Positions 47,481 to 58,716 of a stretch of DNA of 64,000 bases are shown here, in pieces (position 1 is the first letter of the stretch; each line of letters begins with the position of its first letter). Source of the stretch: Talinum fruticosum (taxonomy: Eukaryota > Streptophyta > Magnoliopsida > Caryophyllales > Talinaceae); the NCBI GenBank assembly GCA_021018815.1, contig JAITYX010000046.1:4653501-4717500 (forward strand). Reading direction: 5' to 3'. The position numbers were made by a program, and so were the translations under genes. Under the pieces are notes generated by a model. The model saw only the letters and a program-made list of their open reading frames with translations. It searched no databases and was not told the DNA's origin.

Positions 47481-49782
47481 TGTTAAGTTGTATTTTATAT
47501 GTATTTTTAGTAGTTATTTAGTTTATATTACATAGTTTATTTTATCTAATTTATCCTATTTTGTCCATTTATAGGTAATTATCAAATAAAGTGGGGAAGA
47601 AAACAAAAGATATTAAAAGCGAGATATTTAGCTACCGACAAGCATCCAAGAAAAGATATGAAGTCGGTTCACAAAAATAATATGTCATAAAAAATTTTTT
47701 TATGATATTTTATTTTATTAAATTTTAATTTGAAGAGAAAAGGAAACTTGGAAAAGAAGAAAGAGGAATAACCTAGCTCCTTCACGTCCTTGCTTCACCA
47801 TATATATATCACTTATCATCAACATCTCTTGGCTGCCACCTCTTGGCTGGCCGCTGCCACACACCAGCCGCCCATCTCCATCTCTCGGCTGCCTCTCGCT
47901 GCCCTCTCTACACACACAGCCGCCCACCCTTTTCCTTCGCCGCCCCTTCTTCACACGCTAGCCCTCCTTTGCTGCCCCCTTTTCTCCGCTAGCCACCACA
48001 ATCTTTAATCAATCATCAAAGCCTTCATTTTTCCCTTAGCTCTTGCTGTCCAGCCCCTGCTACGCCACCTCCTGCTTGTCTCTCATCTCTACCACCGGCC
48101 CCTTAATCATCCACCATCATCATAATCCTCCTCATCACCATCTTGCTATTTCTTCTTCTTTCATCATCATCACCAACTCTCCATCATCACCTTCTTGACC
48201 ATCGCCATGGCAATGATTATTATGGTATTCTTATGATTATTGTAATTCTTATTTTAAAGACTCTATTTTTATTGTTAGTTTATTGTTAAAGATGATATTT
48301 TTATTTAGTTTATGTGTCCCAAATTACATTATATTTGAGTAGTTTTTTTATACTTAGTATAATCTATTTGAAACCATGTTAAATTAATTATTTTGAAATA
48401 AAGTTTCGATCTTTATTGTCTCATTGATTCGATCCATGATTCTATGATAATTTCATTTTATTGTTTATGATTTTATGTCTAATTAATTAGACTGCACACT
48501 AATTAGTTTTATATAAATTCATATGATAGTTTAAAGGGTTTAAGTACGTAATCGCTTGATCTTATAGACATAAGTGTCAACCTAGTTAATCATGGATGGC
48601 TCATACCCATCTCTTTTAATTAGGAAATTATCATAGAACCTTCTTAAATCAATTTGCTAGTAGATTGGTTGTTAGGTGCTAGATTTTTTTTTTTTGTAAT
48701 ACTTAATGCTCTAATTTGATTAAATTCTAGTGCTAGTGTTAGGGTTATTAATATTAGTAGGGTTTATATTAGGGCTAGGGCTAAGTAAACTAATAGCTAA
48801 GGAAAACCAGGGAAGATACACTAGTGGTTGTCTTCTACAGTTTGGCTCACGGGTAGATCAATATGTCTCGTTAATGATAAATAATAATTTGCATGGTGGA
48901 TATAGATTATACTAAGTGTTTTTATAAATTTGATATCTTTGATAATCATTTGTTTGCTTTATAGTTATTTTCTTTAGTTTGTAAATTTTTATTTATTAAT
49001 TTGTAGTCATTTATTTTCAATTTCATTATCCCCCTAAAGATCAGTATTTTAGGTTAGTTTTAGTAATTTGATTTTAATTTAATTTTGAGTCTTTATATAT
49101 TTTAATTTGTTTATTATTTTCTGTCAATTTTTATTATTTTTGAGTCAGTTTGTTAGAAATTAGTTTAAAATAGTTTCTTTTATTATTTTTCGTAATTTTA
49201 TCTTCTTTTAGGGTTTAGATAGAGTCCCAGTTTATTGTGATTAAATTTTAGAATTTTTGGAATTAATTTGATAATGTTTCGATTTAATTCTTGAATTTTA
49301 TTACTGAAGGTTTTTAGTTAAATAAATTCATAAATTCGATTTTAAATTTTATTTTTATATTTTTAGGGTCTGGTTAGGTTTAAAAATTAGTTTTAATATT
49401 CTAGCTAATTTTAGTATTTATTTTCATAATTAATTTCGGGCAGAATTTTACGTATTTAATTTTCTATTTTAGAATTTATTTTTTTCTGGTTTAGTTTTCT
49501 GTTTTAATTATTCTAAAAATATATAAAAATATTTCTGGGATATTGTAGTTTTATTATTTTGTATAAATTATTTATTTAGTTAGATAATTTCCTTTGATTT
49601 TTAGTTATTGATTTTTTTAATTTATATTTTCTATTTTGGTTTTGAGAGTAGTAAATTTAATTAGATTAAAGCTGCATGTTATTATATCTTTCCTCGTGGA
49701 TTCGATCCCTACTTCCGTATGTTATATTGTTTATTATAAGTCTAAGTAGTGGTTTAATTTGTAAGTGTACGACAAGTTAACA
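47481..49782 (+). repeat. 3' LTR of element D
   Basis: Starts TGTTAAGTTGTATTTTATATG and ends CAAGTTAACA, followed by CAGTTGG. Homologous to 41952-44256 with visible substitutions and small indels. Its open frames (47718-47954, 47790-48008, 48730-48915) are not genes. Confidence 0.88.
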
Positions 49783-50940
49783 CAGTTGGTCCGAGTAAAC
49801 ATTACCTGTGGGCCTTTGTCACATAGCCGAGAGATGTTAAGGAGATTGTACTTCAGCCCTTTGACAAGGTAGATTGGATTGACTGAGTTAAGTCATTCAC
49901 CAATTTTGCCAATTCCTACTATCTTGCCTTTGCTATTGTCTCTAAATGTGACTTTGCTTCCATTCGGATCTTCCAATTCTAAGAAGAGCCTTGAATCTCC
50001 GGACATATGGCATGAGCAGCCACTGTCTAAGTACCAGTAACCCTTCTTTTTCCTAGTCACCTGTGAAATAGAAACAAACTAACCCTTCTCACTTCCTCTT
50101 ACAAACCTAGTAACTCCCTTTACTCTGTTTCTTCTATGAGGAAGAGCACTTTTAGGAACCCAAATTTGAATAATTTTGAGTTTGGTCCGATTTTGAGTTT
50201 TCTTTCTAGAAAACCGAGTCTATGTCTCTTTTCTTTGAAAATCCTTTCTTTTGTAAACAATTGGAGAAGGTTTTCCTTATAAGCTGGCCTGGGCTTAGTC
50301 CTATTTTCGTTGGTATGAATAGGACCATGCTCAACCTTCCTGAACTTTTCGGTTCTAGAATCGCTTTGAAAAGACTGGAATAGGAATTTGATTCCTCTTC
50401 AACATTGTACCAAGTCCTTCTTTCCTGAACGAGACACACTAAGTAAAAGATCAAGGTTTTTCCGACCTTGAGTGATTTTTAAAACAAGCTCTTAAGACTC
50501 ATTGAGTTCCCTTTTAGTTGCTCCTTTTCGTTATGAGTGACTCGGACTCAGTCTCATTATTTTGAGCACTTGGTCTCAAGTATTTTTAGATTTTTTCTCA
50601 AGTTTTCTAACTCGTTTTTAAGACATTACTCTCACTATAAGAGACTCAAGTTGCTCTTTGAAATTTAAAGAGTTAGAATTAGACTTTTCTTCCAAAGTAA
50701 AATTGTATCTAGCTAAATCAACTTTGGAGAAAGTATTCAATTACCTCCTGAGGACTTGTCTCCTCAACATCCGAGTTATCATTATCCGACTCGCATTTAG
50801 CTTCTAAGTTGGTCGGTGCTATTAGACATTTTGAGTCATCGGAATCATCTTCTTCGGATCGGTCATCATCAGTCCAGGTAGCCATCATAGCCTTCTTCTT
50901 TCTGTTTCACCAGTCCTTGACTATGTGCTCCTTGCTACCA
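49783..50940 (-). pseudogene. SIRE copy F: gag-pol linker and protease
   Basis: Continues copy F on the far side of element D. On the minus strand, 50040-49985 encodes GYWYLDSGCSCHMSGD, the Ty1/copia protease block with the catalytic DSG still intact. It is followed by FLELED and GKIVGIGK, then the KYNLL..SRLCDKG motif near 49840 just before the D insertion. 50454-50206 and neighbouring frames encode the Lys/Ser-rich linker, and 50700-50460 a degraded coiled-coil part. Confidence 0.75.
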
Positions 50941-51813
50941 CATTCAAAATAACTCGGAGTTCTTAGTTAAAGATAACTTTGAAGGGGATGAGTATTTACC
51001 TTTCCTGTCCTTATCTTTCTTGTATAACTCTTCCTTTGGTCTCTTTTGCCACGTCTTGTATTTCATCATCTTTTTGAAACCATGGGTAATGAGTGCCATG
51101 GGATCCTCTAAGGCCTTCAGTGCAATGTTTCTTTTGGTGCTGACCTTGACATCCTCTTCTTCTAGATGAATCTCGTGAGTGACCAGCTTCCCGATAAGCT
51201 CGTTTGGCTTTATTTGAGAAAGGTTTGGGGCCTCTTCAATGGCTGTCACCTTGGGACCCCATCTTCTCTTTGGTAGACTTCTCAAAATTTTTCTGACCAT
51301 TTCCTCATGTGAGATCTTTCTACCCAAAGACTTGAGATTATTTGTAATCTCAATGAACCGAGCATACATCCGAGAGATGTTCTCTTCCGGTTCCATCTTG
51401 AATAGCTCATAGTTACAAAGATATTGACTTATCTTTGCTTGCCTCACTTAACTTTTTCCTTCATAGGTGCGGACAAGAGTGTCCCACCCTTCTTTAGCTA
51501 TATCACACGTAGAGACCCTGTTGTATTCTTTTGAGTCGAAGGCACATGTCGGTGTGTTCATAGCTTTGAAGTTCTTTCTAAACTTCTCGGTTTCTTCGAT
51601 GGTGTAATCAGATTTCTCTTTAGGTACATATCTTACACCTTCCATCTTCATTGGGATGTAGTTCCCATTCTAAATGATGTTCCGGACATCTTCATCGTTA
51701 TCCATCCGGAAGCATTCTATCATCTTCTTCCAATGTGCAAAGTTTGACCTTGTAAACTTTGGTGGCCTGGTAGATGATCTTCCTTCATCGAACTCTCCAG
51801 TGTTCCGAGCCAT
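50941..51813 (-). pseudogene. SIRE-type gag of copy F
   Basis: Start ATG 51813 (MARNTGEFDEGRSSTRPPKF). After one stop the frame holds FKAMNTPTCAFDSKEYNRVS and EGWDTLVRTYEGKS. A TAA-type break at 51448-51450 follows, then QAKISQYLCNYELFKMEPEE, ISRMYARFIEITNNLKSLGR, ILRSLPKRRWGPKVTAIEEA and NELIGKLVTHEIHLEEED. These match the Copia gag domain, with KVTAIEEA and ELIGKL phrases typical of SIRE elements. It forms the particle in intact elements; only a few lesions are seen here. Confidence 0.85.
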
Positions 51814-51858
51814 TTGATCTTTAGACCTTTGGATTGTGAGATCCTTTTGAAAGGCTAA

Positions 51859-51870
51859 GCTATGATACCA
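51859..51870 (-). other. Primer binding site of SIRE copy F (initiator tRNA-Met)
   Basis: TGGTATCATAGC on the minus strand, one change from the usual TGGTATCAGAGC. It lies two bases from the 5' LTR. Confidence 0.85.
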
Positions 51871-51872
51871 AC

Positions 51873-53315
51873 TGAAGGTTTGCTCTTGGAGAGACTAAGT
51901 CACCCTAGAGAGGGGGTGAATAGGGTGATAAAAGATTTAAGATAAAAATCAAACTCTTTTTGCACATAAATAGGTCGATGTAAGTTTTGAGTCTAGATTG
52001 GACTCGAAAGGTTGACAAACATATGTACATGGAAACCTTCCTGGGGCGAGAAAACCATGGACGAGTGCTAATCCAAGCACCAAGTCAAATCCACTAATTG
52101 AATCCTCATTTACAAAGGACTGACTCTAACCAGAATTGCTCCCTTAGATAATTCCTTTATAATGATTTCCTAAACTCGAAGTTCCCTTATTTGATCTAGT
52201 ACTTCCTGACCGAGTTAACCTTTACAATTAAGGACAACTGAGCTGAGCTACCCCTTATAGCTCAATCAAAGGGACTTACAAAGAAAGTAAGAGAATAGTG
52301 TAAGTGATTACAAGACTTACTTTATAACTCGAGAGAATGTGAAATACAAAATTGGAGTTGTAAGTTGAAGATTGAGTAAGAATGAGACTTGCAATTGGTT
52401 CGACAATAATTTCGATAACCTTCAAGTCCTGCAAACCGGCTTCTATTTATAAGCACCCGAGCAGAGTGACCGTTGAGTCTGTTTATGGACTTGTGATGTT
52501 CAAGTAGCCGTTGTAATGGCTATTTTGAGTTACTCGAAGAGATCTGTTCGGATGTAAACGTTGGGCAATGGCTCTTGGCTCCAAAGATGGTCCAATCAAC
52601 TGGTGGTGATTGAAAACCGAGATGGAAACTACCGTTAGGCCTAGAGTTGGAGTTTTCCAGTTTTGGAAACAAAGAACCCCGACACAATGTCCGAGCCATG
52701 TCCGAAGTAGCTATTTTACGTCTACTGCTGTTTAACGACTAGAAATTGGTTGCTTTTGTAATTCAAAAAATAGATTAGGCTTGTTTTATTAACCTATAAA
52801 AACAAAACACTTTGGTACTCAAAGTATAAAATACTTTGGTCTAAGATTAAGCATAGATAATAATTAAATCGGAGTAATTAAACATTTAATTATCTTGGGC
52901 CTAAAAGTGTGGAATTTTCTGAGTTTAATATCCATTAAGATTAGATTCCAACTTGAGTTAATCCTTAAGTGATCAAGTAAGAAGGAAGGAATAAAATATC
53001 GGGGTAAATGAACTTGATCTTTACAAATAATTCTCTATGAATAAACCGACTTAAAGACAAAGAATTACCGTTGTACTTCTTTGTTAATGTGAAGTGCAAA
53101 GTCGGTGCTAAGAATAAATGTGACAGAGAAAGATTTGAACATACGATGGTTCCGAGTGATGTTTGAGTAGGTCGAAACACTAAATAGAGATATGCAACAA
53201 ATATGCTTTTGAGTGGATCGGACATGAATGAAAACTTAGATAAGAGTTTCTATTTAACTCGTAATGACTTAGAATCAAAACCTAAGAGAGATAGAGATTT
53301 ATACCTCGGTCTTCA
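51873..53315 (-). repeat. 5' LTR of SIRE copy F
   Basis: Plus-strand ends TGAAGGTTTGCTC and CTCGGTCTTCA. Homologous to 35024-36448. Frequent small indels between the two suggest an old insertion. Confidence 0.88.
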
Positions 53316-54655
53316 TGAATTAGCAAAACACTTTTAGCATGCAACTAAAATTAAAAAGCATGAAACTATTACGCCTTGCCAGCTTCTAAGGAAAGGATGC
53401 CCAACACATTGTTCCTCGGGGATTTCAGGAATTCTTACATAACGAGGAGATTTTCCAGGTTGAGTAGCGTCCACATCAAGACTTGAAATGTTGGTGTCCT
53501 CCGGAGTAAGCTGCCAAAAGATAAAATTAATTTCCATATAAGAAATTCAACTACATAAAAGAGAGAAAGAAGTGGTAACTAACCAACCGAGTTATTATCC
53601 GCCCCATATGATGTGCGTAGGATGTGTATAAATTCAAGAATGTGGTATAGGGATACCCAGTGGTAGCATCGACATTCTCTTCTTGCGAACGCAGAGTAGG
53701 TAGAACATGGTTGGTTGTGGATCAAGAGGTACAAAGGGAGGCTATGTGTTAACTCGGATTTGAGGTGTGACTCTCTCACCAAGGTACCAACAAAACCCAA
53801 AAGGACCCTCAAATAGGATCCCCTTTCACTTAACGCCCATGCTATAATTACACTTGGAGGAAGTTGAAGTTGGGCCTAAGGATGGAAGTTGGCCTGCACA
53901 TATAGGATTCATAAGGAAATAACCAAGCAAAAGTGAAAAGAAACAAGAAAACGAGTATAAATCGTGCAATGAAAAGGGTGGCATCGACCACAGCCAGGCC
54001 CACGAGGTCAACCATAGGTAGTGGGCAAGTGGCAGCCAACTAATTAGTGAAGTAAAATTTTTCTAGGCACATTTTTTATGTTAATTTTAAGCCTAGAGTC
54101 AACATACCGAAGTCACGAGGTTAAGGGCAGATCTCAAGAAGCCTATATCATGGATTTTGGGCCATTGAAGATAGATCCTAGCCCATGATATGGAGGCCGA
54201 AAACGTCGGATGATTCGTTAAGTCGAGAGGAAGGTGTAGGAAATAGTCATACAACCATGGCTACATTTTTGCAAACCAAGTAAGATTTTTTTTTTATCCA
54301 CACAAGATGAAAATATATTGGGAATATATGAATAACTAGAACTTTCTTCAATAATCTTCCACAAACCACATAATGGAAGATAATTGGTCAAGTCTATCTA
54401 GGGATTGGCGTGTGGCACACCAACATAGAGTCCCCTTATGAAACAAGTGTACGCGGGAGCACCCCAGTGAAGCTCCTTTATTTTGTTGAGGTCTACTAAG
54501 TTCACCAAATAATGAACGTGAACCTTGGAGGCTTGGTCGGAAAGAGTATCGTGCTCAATAAGAGGGCAAGCATGATCCAAACTTATTGTTGTGGAGAATG
54601 TCGAGGCCAAAATCTAACATCCTCAAAGCCTAAAAAGAATGGTATACTTAGAGAT
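53316..54655 (-). pseudogene. Antisense extra gene X, second copy (unit B'), between two SIRE insertions
   Basis: Homologous to 27730-29060 of gene X. Pieces on the minus strand include WQLTPEDTNISSLDVDATQP at 53513-53454 after an intron ending TTTTGGCAG, FVGTLVRES (degraded GERV block) near 53790, and VHVHYLVNLVDLNKIKELHW at about 54530-54460, which is the PMD part. Frame breaks are many. It is cut on the left by SIRE copy F and on the right, at AAAGAATGGTATAC, by SIRE copy E. The start codon side lies beyond the window. Confidence 0.65.
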
Positions 54656-56046
54656 TGAAGGTTTGCTCGACAGAGGCTAAGTCACCCTAAAGGGGGTGTG
54701 AATAGGGTGATGAAGGAATTTGCTTGAATTTAAAATAGATATGAATCTGAGGTGAGCGAGAATCAAGGATGAACTCGGAAAAGTGCTAACTCGGAATTCA
54801 ATGAAGAGTGAATAAACAGATTAAGCGAGAACTTTGAAACAGATCCGAGTCTAAAATGCACTAAGAAAAGTAATAACTCAAAAGATACGTGGAAACCCTC
54901 CTGGGCAGAAAACTATGGACTATGCTAATCCAAGCACGAAGTCAAATCCACTATTTTGAGTCCACAAAATATAGTAGATTGACTCAACCCGAGTTGTTCC
55001 CTTGGACAACTCCTTACAAGTTTTTCGTAGACTCGTAAATTACCTTATCCGATCTAGTACTTCATAATTGAGATCACCCTTACAGTTAGGGACAACCGAG
55101 CTAAGTTAACCCTTACAGCTTAGCCGTTGTGTCCATCTTCCGACTAGAAGTCCCTTGTGACCATTTTCCGAGTCACTCGGAAAATATCCGTTGAGATATG
55201 AACGTTGGGCAACGGTTCTTGACTCTTTTGGAAGTCCCAACACCACTGGTGGTGTCTTTAGAAAATAAGGTGGAAATCACCGTTGAGCTTGGTGTTGCAG
55301 CTTTTCCAATTTTGGAAACGGACAACCCCGACACGATGTCCGGGGCTAGGTTACGTGTGGAAAAAGCCTTGTCTCGCTGGTGATTTGACGTTTTGAAGTC
55401 GGTTACTTTTGCAATTCAAAAGATAGGATAGCCTCATTTGAATAACCTACAAAAGTAAATCAATTTGGTTCTCAAAGTATAAAATACTTTAGTCCAAGAT
55501 TAGACACAAATAATAACATAATTAAGATAATTAAATGATTAATTATCCGAGTCGAAAAAGGAATGGAATTTTCCGAGTCTAATATCCATAATACTCAAAA
55601 TTCCATCTAAGCCAGTCTAAAAGAGAATTAAGTTAGATAAAGAATATCAAAGTGAATAAACTTGATCCGGACTAGACAAAGTTCAAACAAAATATGTCGA
55701 CTTAGAAGAATGAATTAACAAGGTAATTCTAGGAACACGAAGTCGGACTCGAGTTTATGTGTGTGGAATAAAGTGTTTGAACATGCAATATACCTGAGTG
55801 TTGAGTGACTCGAACCGAGTGTGAAGAGGTATGTAGACGTAAGCTTTACGAGTCGGTTAGTCGATCGAATCAATCGGAAACGTATATAGTAGATTCTATA
55901 ACACTCGAGATAGAATGTTATATCACTCATAAAAGTTTCTAAGGCACATGGAATGGCTTGGAATCAAAACTCTATAGGAGAAAAAGTCTTATACCCGATT
56001 CCTTGATGGAACTCGTAAAAGAGTAAGTATATAGTCCGAGTCTTCA
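54656..56046 (-). repeat. 3' LTR of SIRE copy E
   Basis: 1.39 kb, plus-strand ends TGAAGGTTTGCTCG and CCGAGTCTTCA. Diverged from the LTRs of copy F, but colinear at the ends and in the ACGTGGAAACCCTCCTGG block. Confidence 0.88.
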
Positions 56047-56058
56047 ATCTCCCCTTTT
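56047..56058 (-). other. Polypurine tract of SIRE copy E
   Basis: AAAAGGGGAGAT on the minus strand, adjoining the 3' LTR. Confidence 0.8.
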
Positions 56059-56474
56059 GATAAAAGGCATTCCATACTTAGACGTAAACTTTGTTAGTGA
56101 TAAAAATCTGATTATATAAACTTGCTCGTAAAGTAACTTGAGATGTTCATAGCACGAGCGAAAGTAACAGAGCAAGAAACGAGATAAAATCAGATAGATA
56201 TTCAACAATTATTAAAGAAATGCATTACTTCATTAACATCGAAAAGAAATATTTACGAGAGGGTGAAAGAGACTCCCCTAAACAAGACAACGAATTTTTC
56301 TATCTATTCTCCCCTTGCCTTTCAGCAAAAAAACGGGAAGAATTCAACATTAAGTACATTTTTTATGTTTGGACAAAAAGAAAAACATGAAACACTCGTA
56401 AAGAAAACACTAAGAAACTAAGGAGGGGATGGATTGGTCGGGGTTGAGGAGGAAGGACGAGAGGTGCGCCGGCG

Positions 56475-58052
56475 CTAATATGATCTTGACAATGTGCTTG
56501 AGCGCGGTGGAGGAAGTATAGGGATCTCCGGCAACGACTCGGTTCCGAGTGGTCGACCCGTAACTAGGTCTTCCGGAGGCTCGTCCTCTTGGAACTCGGC
56601 GAGTGGAGGGGTATGCTCAGGCTGCCTCGCTGCCGATTGTCCTTCATTAGTAGGTTCTTCCGACCTACTCGGACTCACTGTTTGAGCCGATGACTTCGGT
56701 TGCGCTTCAGGAGCACCCGAACCCTCGATTCGTTGCTCCTTGTCCTTCTTGTTCTCCTTGCCCTTCCGGTTCTCCTTGATCGAAGGAGCTGCCTCAGCCG
56801 CGAGCTCCTCCGCTTCTTCTTGTCCTTTTTCTTCTTCTCCTCTGTCCGAGGAGGACTTGGCGGGCTCGAGAATTCCTCGGAGGTGTCTAAGTCTCCTTGA
56901 TCTCGAGCTGCCTTGGATCGTCTCTCCTGAAGGAGCTCGATCAACTCCCTCTCGCTCTTTCACCAGAGCCTTCATCTTAAGGAGCACGTCCTGTTACTCT
57001 TGAAGTTGAGATTGGGCGGTTTTCGGTTGATGGTCATAGACTGGAAGACAGTCTTAAATGACCGGAGAAGGTACTTGAGTTCCAAGGACATAGAGGAAAT
57101 TTTGTCCATGAAAGCAGTGGACAAAAGAGAAGAAAGGGTTTTAGAAGCACCTGAGGTAGAGGCACCACTAGGTGGAGTAGGAAGAGAAAGAGGGGCGTCT
57201 TTCGAGTCCGAGGCGGAGATGGTGGCCTCGGCTATGAGCTGTGAACCCGGACACCGGTTTGGGTTTCTGGTATCTGTACCCCAAAAGTTCCTTTTTGCCA
57301 ACTACAATGGTAGCCTCAAAAACTACGTTTAAATTTGAGGGAAGAGGAACTTTGAATTGTTTGAAAATGAGAGTGAGAAGAGCACCAAAAAGGGAGAAGG
57401 GTGTTCTTCTTATTCGAGTTTGAGTTGGCACAGCTACCATTTGCTCAATGATGGAAGGAAAGAGGTCTATTTTGTAGCCCCTAGGATGTCAAAAAGAGCC
57501 TTAAGATGCTTGGAGTTGGGATTCTCCTTGCTGGAGTGTTGTGAGAAGAAAGTTCTCATCAGCGAAGAAACACGAAGGCGAGCTTCGACTTCGGTTGGGT
57601 CACGAAAAGTTTTTGCGTGACCCAGGGAACTCTTTTGCATATTTTTCAAAGAAATCGTCAGCGACCTCATTGAAAGTTATTGGATTGCTTGTTCAGGAAG
57701 AGAGACGATACTTTGAATAGAAGATGGAGAAGGGAAGTATTGATCCGAATAGTTATGTTCCGAACTCCGGAGGTTAGAATACCTTCGAGTTGGAAAGATG
57801 AGTGTAGAACTCGGATACAAGTTCAAGATAGATGAACTCGCTGAAACAAAGAAAGTTGTAGACCCTGGTCGACTATATGTAAGGCAACCACAAAAATTTT
57901 ATGGTTGGGAAGAATATATCATCCAAGTGTAAGATGTCTGCGTGACAAGGGGGTGACAAGGGGTTTAGAATTTGAGAGGCCTTCTTGGCTTTTGTGCGGG
58001 GTTTCTTTGTGGCAGAGCCAAGAAAATCGGAGTGAGAACCTCTTTTCGGCAT
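56475..58052 (-). pseudogene. Env-like extra ORF of SIRE copy E
   Basis: Better preserved than in copy F. The start MPKRGS at 58052 is followed by a basic KKPRTKAKKAS region, LDDIFFPTIKFLWLPYI and LVSEFYTHLSNSKVF. A middle part at 57440-57168 reads FKQFKVPLPSNLNVVFEATI. A long polar C-terminal domain at 56987-56475 is rich in Glu, Lys and Ser (EEEKGQEEAEELAAEAA, KENRKGKENKKDKEQ) and ends in a Pro-rich LPEIPILPPPRSS tail. The position after RNase H and sense orientation match the env-like gene of Sireviruses. Several frameshifts and stops. The start and end parts share little with known proteins that I can name. Confidence 0.65.
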
Positions 58053-58716
58053 ATTGATGGAGAAAAGAGAGAGTAGATAAGTTTGAGAGAGAGTAGGAGA
58101 AAAGAGCTAGAAGAGAGTGAAAGATAAAAGAAAAGAGTAGAAGAAGAATGAGTTTGAGATCAACAGAGCTTACTTGAGATGTTCTTCACGAAGCTTGAGA
58201 TCACTGTGTGTCGCTTTTAGTCATTAAGAACGTGGTCACGAGGATTTGATTTCGAGAGAGAGAGTAAGCAAAGAGTAAAGTAAAGAAATGAAGGAGTATA
58301 GGCGCTATTTATAAGAAAACTAAATGTCCTTCAAGTATCCGTTCGACTCGGCTCTTTCAGCGAGTCACCTCGGACCGGTGTGACTATTCTCTTCTACAAC
58401 GGTTAGAATTCCAGCGGTTTGCCTCCCAACGGCTAGTTGACTTATCACGGCGCGCGAGACGAGAGAGAGAAAAAGAAAGATTTTGAAAACAAATTCCGAA
58501 ATTCTCAACTTATCTAGAGATGATTTCGAAGTTTGATGTCCATTTTCTCAATGTCCGAGTCTCGACTCAGCTAGGTTTCGAGTGACTCGTAACACGGAAA
58601 TAAATCATAACTATCGGCTCAGTATCACTAAATCAACCGAACTAATGGTTATTTAAGAAATGAAATCACATAACACATAATCATGCAATAAAAATTTTCA
58701 CATAGAAAGAAAATAA
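58053..58716 (-). other. Spacer between SIRE E pol and env-like ORF
   Basis: GA-rich (GAGAGAGAG near 58255) then AT-rich; no gene seen. Counterpart of 38448-39021. Confidence 0.5.

Larger units (their letters stand above)
41952..49782 (+). mobile_element. Element D: gag-only Athila-type LTR retrotransposon, plus orientation
   Basis: Second copy of the family of element C, 7.8 kb, opposite orientation. LTRs are 41952-44256 and 47481-49782. It has a tRNA-Asp primer site, gag, the same post-pol hairpin signature and a polypurine tract, but no RT or integrase. It is inserted in SIRE copy F between protease and integrase. Flanks share CAGT(T), and the joined flanks read like copy E near 61585-61640. 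The two LTRs differ by roughly 5-6% in the stretches I compared, far more than those of C, so this insertion is older. Confidence 0.9.
35024..53315 (-). mobile_element. Element F: SIRE-type Ty1/copia retrotransposon, interrupted by element D
   Basis: LTRs of about 1.43 kb (35024-36448 and 51873-53315) have TGAAGG...CTTCA ends. The primer site is complementary to initiator tRNA-Met, and the polypurine tract is AAAAGGGGAGAT. The internal order on the minus strand is gag, protease, integrase, RT, RNase H, extra env-like ORF, which is the Sirevirus plan. The gag phrases KVTAIEEA and ELIGKL support this. Element D (41952-49782) lies between protease and integrase. The flanks belong to gene X of unit B'. 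The adjoining 5-mers (GGTAT, TGAAT) are not a clean target duplication. Confidence 0.9.

Noticed and set aside
35019..53320. Target site duplication of SIRE copy F
   Set aside because: Flanks GGTAT and TGAAT match at only two of five positions, so I do not claim a duplication, although the X relic on each side confirms the insertion.
56675..57003. Plus-strand Ser/Leu-rich frames and a second minus-strand frame over the env-like ORF; likewise 37140-37337
   Set aside because: They overlap the Glu/Lys-rich coding region of the env-like ORF in other frames and are shadows of it.
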